Source: Hippophae tibetana | Taxonomy: Eukaryota; Streptophyta; Magnoliopsida; Rosales; Elaeagnaceae | Assembly (NCBI GenBank): GCA_037013495.1 | Contig: CM072801.1 | Span: 85,669,816-85,733,815, forward strand | Direction of reading: 5' to 3' | DNA length: 64,000 bases | In this document: piece by piece, positions 55,597 through 64,000 of the stretch | Numbering within the stretch: the first letter of the stretch is position 1 | Layout: each line of letters begins with the position of its first letter | The notes under the pieces: generated by a model | Seen by the model: the letters and a program-made list of their open reading frames with translations, nothing else | The model's database searches: none | What the model was told of the DNA's origin: nothing | Program-made: the position numbers and the translations under genes

Positions 55597-58500
55597 TGAT
55601 AAAAATTTGAAGCAATTTTAGCACTCACACGGTCACAAGTAATAAAATTTGATAAGTAAGTTATCGTTCCCACAGAGAGTTTTTAGCACAGTTTGTTGAG
55701 TACTAAAATTGTTTTCCTCTGATTTTATCCAAAACAATCATTAATTGGAAGATAATTTAACTAACTAAAAAGTTTTGTATCAAAATAAAAGAAAATTCTA
55801 GGATAGCAGTTTTCACCAAATTAGTCCACTCAAATCATATCATTTTCTCTTGATTTATATTTTTTTGTAAATTTAATTTGTCAACCGAAAACTTCTAATT
55901 TCATCCATACATCTCTTCCGAGCTCTATATAGACACACCTCGCTAAATTAATTAACTATATTCCTATGAGAATTAAATTCACCAAGATTCATTACGTTCT
56001 AAGTTCTTAAATGGCCACACATACGATAAAGGTATATTCCTATCCTTCATATATACATGTTATTCTATCCATGAGAAATATACACAAAATGCCTCTTCCT
56101 AATTATTTGAGTGCCATAGATCAATTGATAAATTTTCCAATAATCAAAAGAATTAAGCACAAATAGAATAAACAAATTAAAAATATAATAAATCATTCAA
56201 AAATAATTAAACTCAAGGTTCTTAAATTTAGATAAAATGCAACCCTAGAAAAATTAAATTACTTCATAAATAAAAATTAAATTACTTCATAAATAAAAAT
56301 TAAATTACAACACTTAAGGAATATTTGCTCGAGAACACAAAGAAAATTCAAACATTTTTGCCTCTAAATTTTCTGGCACACGTAGAACACAACAGAAGCC
56401 AAAAAATGGCTTCTGCGTGTTCCACAGTCCAAGTCTCCCCAAAACCGAACCTCTTTTTTCTAGCAAAAAATTCCCTATTAATAGCTAAAAAAATACATCA
56501 AAAAATATATTTTATTACAACGAAAAGACATGCGTGGAAGAATTTTATCGTGCTTGCGTGCGCAGTTTTTGATTTCTTTTTAATTCAAACAGTGTGCCAC
56601 GTGTCAGCATTTTATACGCTGAAATAAATAGTGTGACACGTGGAAGTCTTTAATTGGTGGGAGGGATAGCTTGCCCGTGGTTGCACCGCATGAGATCATG
56701 GCACGCGAGACACATGGGTACCAAAAAAACAGTTGGAACCACGTGCGCTGGTTCTATGCTTTTGTTTTCCCCAATATGTGCCACATGTCCACTTCAGATT
56801 AGCTATAGGAATATTTGAGACACATGACATTGTATGATTTGTTGGATGGTTGGGGTGTGCTAAGTTTCTGAGGAAACGTGGGTCCCACCCTATAAGCCGA
56901 CCTACGCGTTAGGTAGGTGATGAGCAAAAAACGGCATCGCCGATTCTTGCCAATACTTTGGTTTTATATTTATAAAACTCTCGCAAGTGCACGAATCATT
57001 TCGAAGAAAATGATAAGTATACTACCAAGGTCGATCTAAGGAAGGAATGTATGTGGTTTTTAATTTATTATTCAAACTTTTAAAAACGAAATTAAATCCT
57101 AAACATCCTGTCACGATATTTTGGGTTTTGTATTTTTAATCTACTTACATAAAAATAAACATAGATTCAATAAACATTTATGCAAATTTTATCATTTATA
57201 ATAGTGGAGTATTTATGGATATAATAACTAAGTTAATTATGCTTGCTCATATTATTTAGGTTATTAAAGATATGAATTGATATTTATTGATTCTCCCTTT
57301 TTTATATGAATACCACATTTGGTGGGGTTAGATATTCTTTGTTAACTAAATAAATCAATTAACAGCTATGGGTGGGATTGATAACTAATTTGATTAATTA
57401 AAATAATTCCTTTTTCTAAGAGATTGAAAATGAACCATTTAAATGCCACCTTTGGTGGGGTTAGACAGTTTAAACTTTATTCAAGGTGTCCAAATTAAAC
57501 CTAAGAATTTAGTTATCCGAGTACTAACTTTCAAGTTTTAAAACCACTACTGAAAACATGTTGTCAATACATTTTCAGATAATAATTCTTATAAAAACTT
57601 TTGAAATAGAGCTTCACTCTAACTACCGGGCGATTGTACCAACAAATAAAAGAGAAGTGAAGAGAAGGAGGGTATTTATAGGTGAATATGCAGAGAAAAA
57701 GTGGGTGAAAAAATGTTAAAAAATTGTGAAAACGTGGAGTGTAATTGCTGAGGTCATTGATGACGTCATGGTGGCGGTTGCGTGCAAAAATGCGGAACTG
57801 GGACTAGGCGTGCACGGAATTGGGACTGGGCACGCGCGACTGGGCGCTGGCGCGTGCAGGGCTCGGCGCGGCTGGGCGGTGCGGCGCCGTGATTTTCTCC
57901 TTTTTGACCTTTTTGACCCATTTTGTCCAATTTTTCCATATTTGTTGACCTTTCCCCATTTATTTATTAATATATTTGTGATGTATTGCTTCCAGTATTC
58001 CTCTTTGAGCCAAAATACCTAAAAAAACAATAAAAATACCCGTGATTCTGAAAAAGACAAATTTATATAAATATATGATAAAACATATAAATATATATAG
58101 TTTTAATCAATTAATGTGCATAAAATCATGGTAATTTTAGTGCTTTTTGAGCACTCATCAGTAGGCCCCACTCAGTGCCGAGAAATGTGCACCTGAATAT
58201 CCTCGTCCACTCGAGATTGTCACATCTGGTTCCACACACGTCATCGTAGTCGTTGATTTCTTGATCAAACGGTTGGTGTCGCGCGTTGGTGATTGCGCGA
58301 GTGGCCTCCTTTTCCTGCACAGAAAATAAATTTCCATAATTGCATTTTAGCCCTCCAATTTAATTGAAATTAACTTTTATTCTTTTTTTAATTGCAATTA
58401 AGCCATTTTCTAATTTAAATTAACTTTTAAACTTTTTTAATTACAATTAAGCCCTATTTTAATTCAAATTATATTTTATATTTTTATTAATTGTAACTAA

Positions 58501-58711
58501 GCACTCTTTTATTTTAAATTATATTTTCAGACATAAATTTTTAATTAAGTACTTTTTCGATTCAAATTCTTTAATTTTCTTAAAAATATATTCCTTAACA
58601 AATAAACAGTAAATATTAATTTATTCCACTAAAATTAACTAAAAATGTCAAGAACATAGCAATTATAATTAATAAAATAGATAAAAATAACTATATAAAA
58701 TACAGTTATCA
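55597..58711 (-). repeat. LTR-like block of family C, holding a nested solo LTR
   Basis: Minus orientation. It starts TGATAACTGTATTTTA (58711) and its last 130 bp, containing TTGTGACCGTGT, end near 55597 (TTTATCA). Start and end match the solo LTR at 26721-27904 (plus orientation). Without the nested 56918-58160 piece it is about 1.87 kb, longer than that copy. I find no matching target duplication (AGGAA against CTAAT). It contains CACGTG-type sites near 56600-56640. Confidence 0.6.
56918..58160 (-). repeat. Solo LTR, family A, with internal deletion
   Basis: Perfect duplication GTAGG at 56913-56917 and 58161-58165. In element direction TGATGAGTGCTC (58160) to CTCATCA (56918). The stretch between pyrimidine leader and U5 is missing (junction near 57650, about 500 bp shorter). 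TGACGTCA at 57761-57768 and a TATA box at 57680-57673 are kept; the GC-rich block is at about 57770-57895. Confidence 0.92.
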
Positions 58712-59799
58712 CTAATCCCTCAAGTAATGCACCTATTCTTAAAGAACATCTTTTGAGTATCCATGAATTCCCTAAAATTGAGAAAAAAAAGGTTTTCTTA
58801 CTTTTCTTAAATTTCTCTTTGTTTGCTTACTTACTCATATAACGATGAGTTTGTCAGGGATTTTTATGTTGCTCTTCCTCTTGCTATTTCTACTGATTTC
58901 TCTACCTTTTTGTCATTAGAAGATGCAGAGTTACTTTTTAGAGAGATGATATTCTTAGTTTATTATCTCTTCCTAATGCTCATAACATTATTGAGATGGG
59001 TAACCAATTGGCCTAACATAACCCCACTTATATCGGTAATTCCCTTGTTGTTAACTCTATTGACCGTAGTCATTTTCTTAATAATGTTGTTAGTGTTGTT
59101 ATCCATCCTCGTTCTCATCTTCACGTTGTTCTTCCATGCTGAGGACGCTTCCTCTGTGTGATCTTTAATAGTGATTCTATAGATGTCGTTGGTATGATTT
59201 ATAGTACCATTGTTTTTCATGCTATTGCTCCACCTTCTTCTACTCTACACTATCACTCTTTGATTCCCTAGTAGGGTACTATTATTTTTTGTAATATTTC
59301 TTTATCTATACTACCAGAGCTCATTTCTCTCTCTCTTTATCATACTAGTCGTGGGTCTCAACATTCATCTGCTACTCTTCCACCTTCTTATTCTTCTTCT
59401 TTGAATGTCGCTCAATCCATGTGTTGTATATTAATTCTTGTTTCTTGTTTTCCTTCTAGCTCGATCCCTCTAAGTGAGACTTTTGAATAATTTTTTTTGT
59501 TAGTGGTAAAATTCTAACCAAAATATCATGGATATGCATAGATTTAAGTGTTTTTCTCAAGGTGTAGCAGCTTCTTATCACCATGTTGTATCACCTTCTA
59601 TTCACATCTTACTTGTTTCTTCTGCCTTAGTTAGAACCTAACCTCACTTTGGTACTTCTTCACTTGTGTCATTACTATCCATGTTTACTTTGTTTGGTAG
59701 AGATGAACATAATGTTCCCTTTGAGACTGACAATTCTTTTGATCAGTTTGTTGCCAATGTTCTCCATCTTAAAAATACTACACCATCTTCTTCCCCTAC
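58712..59799 (+). pseudogene. Degenerate ORF region, possibly plant-transposon-protein-like
   Basis: Readings KEHLLSIHEF near 58740 and YSYNDEFVRDFYVALPL at about 58835; NDEFVRxFY is seen in plant-transposon-protein-like ORFs. After frameshifts: LLSLPNAHNIIEMGNQL, then serine/threonine-rich readings. It may continue from MASKHTRN at 55574. The hydrophobic frame from about 58925 to 59145 is most likely an off-frame reading. Confidence 0.35.
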
Positions 59800-61762
59800 T
59801 GATGAGTGCTCAAAAAGCACTAAAATAACCATGATTTTATGCACATTAATTGATTAAAAATACATATATTTATATGTTTTATCATATATTTATATAAATT
59901 TGTCTTTTTCGGAATCACGGGTATTTTTATTGTTTTTCAGGTATTTTGGCTTAAAAGCGCAATTTAAAGACTCAAACAGGAATACTTGAAGCAATACATC
60001 ACAAATATATTAATAAATAAGTGGGAAAAGGTCAAAAAACATGGAAAAATTGGACAAAATGGGTCAAAAAGGTCAAAAAGACGAAAATCGCGCCGCCGCG
60101 CTGCCCGGCCGCCGCGCCCCAGCGCCCAGCACCGCCCCAAGCAGCAGCGCGCGGCACTGTTCATCCGCGCGTACTGTTCATCCGCGGTACTGTGTAGACT
60201 CGGCACTGTTCATACCCGGTACTGTGCAGACGCGGTACTGTGCAGCCGCCCCCTGTCATGCTGACGTCATCAAATGACGTCAGCAATCAATAATCCACGT
60301 TTTTACATTTTTTTAACATTTTTTTCTCTACTTTTTCTCTCCATCCTCACCTATAAATACCCCCCTTCCCTTCACTTCAAAACACACCTTCAAACCACAC
60401 TTCTCTCTTCTTTCTTTCTCTCATTTCTTAGTTTTTGAGTTTTCCTTAGTTTCTTTCTTAGTTTCTAAGTTTTTCTTAGTTTCCTTCTTAGTTTTTAGTT
60501 CAATTCTCTTAGTTTTAGTGTTCTTCTCTTTTTGAGAGGAACTTGTATTGTTTTTGTAATAATTTAGTTTTTGATTCAATAAATGGGAGTTCAAATTCCG
60601 CTTGGAGGTTTTCTAGCAACGGGAATAGCGTCGAAGTTCTGTAAGGATTTTATTTTCTTTACAGTTATTTTTATGCTTTATTCTTACATGTTATATTTAA
60701 TTTGTCTATGATTAAATTTAACTCTGCTAGCTGTTTATAAACATGATATAATAATAACGTTGTTATGCTTGCGAAATATTAAATAGGTGAAAATTTCTAA
60801 AATGAATTGATTTTGTTTTTATTCAAGATTTTATATTAAGAATGTTAGAGAGAAATATATTATTTTTCATTACAAACTTAAAACTGAAAATTAGATTTTA
60901 AGGTTTAGTTATCCGGTCTAATTTAGAGTAGTGCTCTTTTATTTGATGGTACAATCGCCCGGTAGTTAGAGTGAAGCTCTATTTCAAAAGTTTTTATAAG
61001 AATTATTATGTGAAAATGTATTGACAACATGTTTTCAATAGTGGTTTTAAAACTTGAAAGTTAGTACTCGGATAATTAAATTCTTAGGTTTAATTTGGAC
61101 ACCTTGAATAAAGTTTAAACTGTCTAACCCCACCAAAGGTGGCATTTAAATGGTTCATTTTCAATCTCTTAGAAAAAGGAATTAATTTAATTAAGCATAT
61201 TAGTTATCAACCCCACCCATAGGTGTTAATTGATTTGTTTAGTTAACAAAGAATATCTAACCCCACCAAAGGTGGTATTTATATAAAAAAGAGAGAATCA
61301 ATAAAATATCAATTTATATCTTTAATAACCTAGATAATATGAGCAAGCATAATTAATTTAGTTATTATATCCATAAATACTCCGCTAATATAAATGATAA
61401 AATTTGCATGAATATTTATTGAATCTGTATATATGTTTATTTTTAGATAATTATTTATTGAATTTGTATCTATGTTTATTTTTATGTTATTAGATTATGT
61501 TTAATTAATCTGTATATATGTTTATTTTATGTTATTAGATTAGGAACACAAAAACCAAACTATCGTGACAGGATGTTTAGGATTTAATTTCGTTTTTAAA
61601 AGTTTGAATAATAAATTAAAAACCACATACATTCCTTCCTTAGATCGACCTTGGGAGTATACTTATCATTTTCTTCGAAATGATTCGTGCACTTGCGAGA
61701 GTTTTATAAATATTAAAACCAAAGTATTTGCGAAGATCGGCGATGCCGGTTTTCGTTCATCA
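59800..61762 (+). repeat. Solo LTR, family A
   Basis: TGATGAGTGCTC to CATCA with a perfect duplication CCTAC (59795-59799 and 61763-61767) and no internal region. The GC-rich block (about 60085-60260) contains six 16-17-bp repeats (60153-60249). There are two TGACGTCA palindromes (60262-60269 and 60275-60282), a TATA box (60352-60359), three CCACC palindromes and about three degenerate minisatellite units (61411-61544). Confidence 0.95.
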
Positions 61763-62624
61763 CCTACCAATGTTGGACAGCCTTCCTATAGTGGTGTCCA
61801 TAGGGATGATACTACAAGAAATGGAGATAGAGATTTTTGAACTCATTTTACTTCTTGTTGCTTTGGTTTGATTTTTTCATTTCCTAAACTTTTAGTGAAA
61901 CAATAATTACTTAATGAAAATGATGTTTCTCCTTGATCTCTTTCGGTTTTGTGCATTTTATATATTTTCTTAAATCTTATCTATTGTGTTGCATGAATGT
62001 TAGGGTTATTGTACATTTGTATGCCTTCTCTCCCTCATATAAGATTGTTTCTTTGACTTTCTGTGTCAAAAAGGGGGAGAAGTTTTTGTGCACAACTATA
62101 TATTTGTTGCCATATTATGTGTCGCATGGGTGGTAAGTGTAGGATTGCACATAATATTTTTTATTGACATGTATATACTTAGGGGGATTTTGTATGAAAT
62201 GAGAGGGAGTTATGTACTTTACATATGAATTCCCTATCAGTGTTTACCTATGTTGGGGTAACATGATAGTTTGTCAATAGAATACATGTTATTTCTACAT
62301 AATACATTCAACAGGTATATGTTTGTTTTGTGTGTGTAGGTTTTTGGTGTTGATTGAAGTCTTTAAGCTTCTATTGTGTTGTGTGTTATGTTATTGAGAC
62401 CTTCCTGTTTTAGAGTGACAGATGTTGGATGAGATGATCCAAGAAGATGGTTAGAGTGCACAAGATGGGTGCACTTAGTTTAGGTGTATTTTTTAGGAGT
62501 TGGGTGTGTTGATGTTTTGTTCATGTGAACAAACATTTTTAGGTCATCTTCATGATCATCTCATGATAGATGTGCGTCTGTACTTAGTTATGCAATGTTT
62601 TGACATTGAAAGCCAAAAAGGGAG
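61763..62624 (+). other. Copia 3' internal end with polypurine-like tracts
   Basis: Continues the ORF cut at 59799 (NVGQPSYSGVHRDDTT, stop at 61838-61840). Purine tracts AAAAAGGGGGAGAAG (62069-62083) and AAAAAGGGAGAAAG (62615-62628) resemble SIRE-type plus-strand primers. A palindrome GTTCATGTGAAC lies at 62519-62530. Confidence 0.45.
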
Positions 62625-64000
62625 AAAGTAAGTCATATTGTACTATGTTTCTTTGTGTTGGCTTTTTATGTGAAAAATATAGAGTCTGTTTATTTTAATT
62701 ATTGTTCTTTCTTCCTCTATGTAGGGTTGGTTACTGTAGATTAGTGATGCACATAAGCACATAGTTAGAAATATTGCGATCAAAAACATGTTTTTCACAC
62801 TCCATGGGATTGGTTGTTTAGTATGCATGCTAGGTCGCTAGTGCCAGAATTATTTTTATTTTGGGTACAACTATTTATGGAAATAACTTGACAATTTTTG
62901 AATGAAAAATGTGATTTTGGCACCTTGACACACTCTCGTTAAGGGGCCTCATCACACCTTGGTGAGGTCCACGGCAAGGATCATGGTAAGGCGGCCATCC
63001 ATTTGGTTTCCTTATATGACACCCTCATTCTTCGCTTCTCCACACATGATTTTAGTACCAAAACTCTACCAAAATCTATACTGAGAGTTTCATTTGATTT
63101 TTTGAGAGCTTACATTATTTACTTCAATGTTGTGTGTAAAATAGCATGTTTGAGTGTTGAGCTTAAAACTATTTCGTTTTCTATGTGAGACACAACATTG
63201 TGTACATATGTGGTTTGACTGTGTCTCTCATACATGATTTAATTTGTGTATCCCTAAAGGTTTATAGAACTATTCCCTTCACTTTATTCATTTATTGTTT
63301 CTAATCACACCACATTAGGTGGTGTTGACTTTGGAGGAAAGATAGGTTGGAGGGATAGACTAGGTCATTATGAAGGCAACAAGTGAGGGCTACAATAGTT
63401 AGCTCGTACATAGGTCTTGATTGATAGAGATATTTGTGGTTTTATTTCTTTTAGAGTTGCAAATGCTTTATTGTTTAGTGAGTCGTTTTCTTCCAAGTGG
63501 TTACCAAAAGCAACCCAAGGATGTTACCACATAAATACAATCTATATGTAGGTTTACTTTATTATATTACTCGTTGTTCATGATCTATGTTGTTCTAGTA
63601 TAATATGAGTTTAATATATGTATGTTCCAATATACTAAAGCTTAGACTCTGATTAGGAGGTTTTTACTATTTACCAATTTTCTTCTTATTAAATTAATTC
63701 TCTATGCTGAGAGTTCTTTATTTATCTAAGATTTTGATATTTATAACATTTGCTATGTGTTCTACTTAAGTGTTTACCATTCTATTTCTTATGAGTTAGG
63801 GATGAGTCTTTAAGGAGTCTGTGTCTCCTTACCCTGGTTGTGTACCGAATCAAAGACTCTTTCATTCATACTAATTAAGCTTCTTTTTGAGGATTTTGAA
63901 TACTCTTAGGATCTTAAATGACATGGTAGGATGTTGGAGATTTTTACTATGTATAGATTGCCATATAGTATATATCTTCTCAGGGAAGCTAGAAGGCTAA
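62625..64000 (+). other. Possible 3' LTR and unassigned flank
   Basis: AT-rich DNA after the second purine tract. It may contain the 3' LTR of the plus-strand copia element, but no second copy is in the window to define it. No gene is supported here. Confidence 0.25.

Noticed and set aside
58823..59161. Apparent membrane protein with a long hydrophobic half
   Set aside because: The hydrophobic part is probably an off-frame reading after a frameshift; another frame gives more protein-like sequence over the same DNA.

Overview
The window is plant nuclear DNA, very AT-rich, and consists essentially of long terminal repeat (LTR) retrotransposons nested inside one another. I found no host gene, tRNA, rRNA or CRISPR array. 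The families point to an angiosperm, probably a eudicot, but the species cannot be told from this sequence. They are Ty3/gypsy Athila-type elements with an Asp-tRNA type primer site, two chromoviruses (Tekay/Del-like and Reina-like), and Ty1/copia elements with SIRE-like gag.

Layout. (1) 1-963 and 21200-21805 are two halves of a decayed minus-strand Tekay/Del-like chromovirus pol. It was split by an Athila-lineage element (964-21199), which was itself split in its gag by a second Athila-type element (3220-16805, target duplication CCTAC). (2) 21806-22641 and 35825-39880 are a plus-strand Reina-like element. It was split by a minus-strand three-LTR Athila-type element (22642-35824, target duplication ATACA), which also carries a solo LTR of another family (26721-27904). 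(3) 39880-52500 is a minus-strand Athila-type derivative that carries a gag and a plant-transposon-protein-like ORF but no visible pol. It was split by a copia element (41537-49631, target duplication ATCAC), which in turn holds a fold-back LTR (44729-46415). (4) 53037-64000 is a plus-strand SIRE-like copia remnant interrupted by an LTR-like block (55597-58711, itself holding a solo LTR at 56918-58160) and by a solo LTR at 59800-61762.

The most unusual system is the Athila-type family seen at 3220-16805 (subfamily A) and 22642-35824 (subfamily B). Each copy has two tandem, diverged gag genes, and the first gags of the two copies resemble each other more than they resemble the second gags. A paired-hairpin motif follows both the first gag and the end of pol. 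Twin hairpins precede the first gag. A hairpin with a compensatory base-pair change sits before an internal purine tract. Two in-frame amber codons in pol lie at the same codons in both copies. A third relative (39880-52500) keeps the first gag but has a plant-transposon-protein-like ORF where the second gag and pol would be.

All coding regions are broken by stops or frameshifts, or are truncated. The copy at 3220-16805 is the only one with a complete gag1-gag2-PR-RT-RH-INT order, and the matching target duplications make the nesting order readable.
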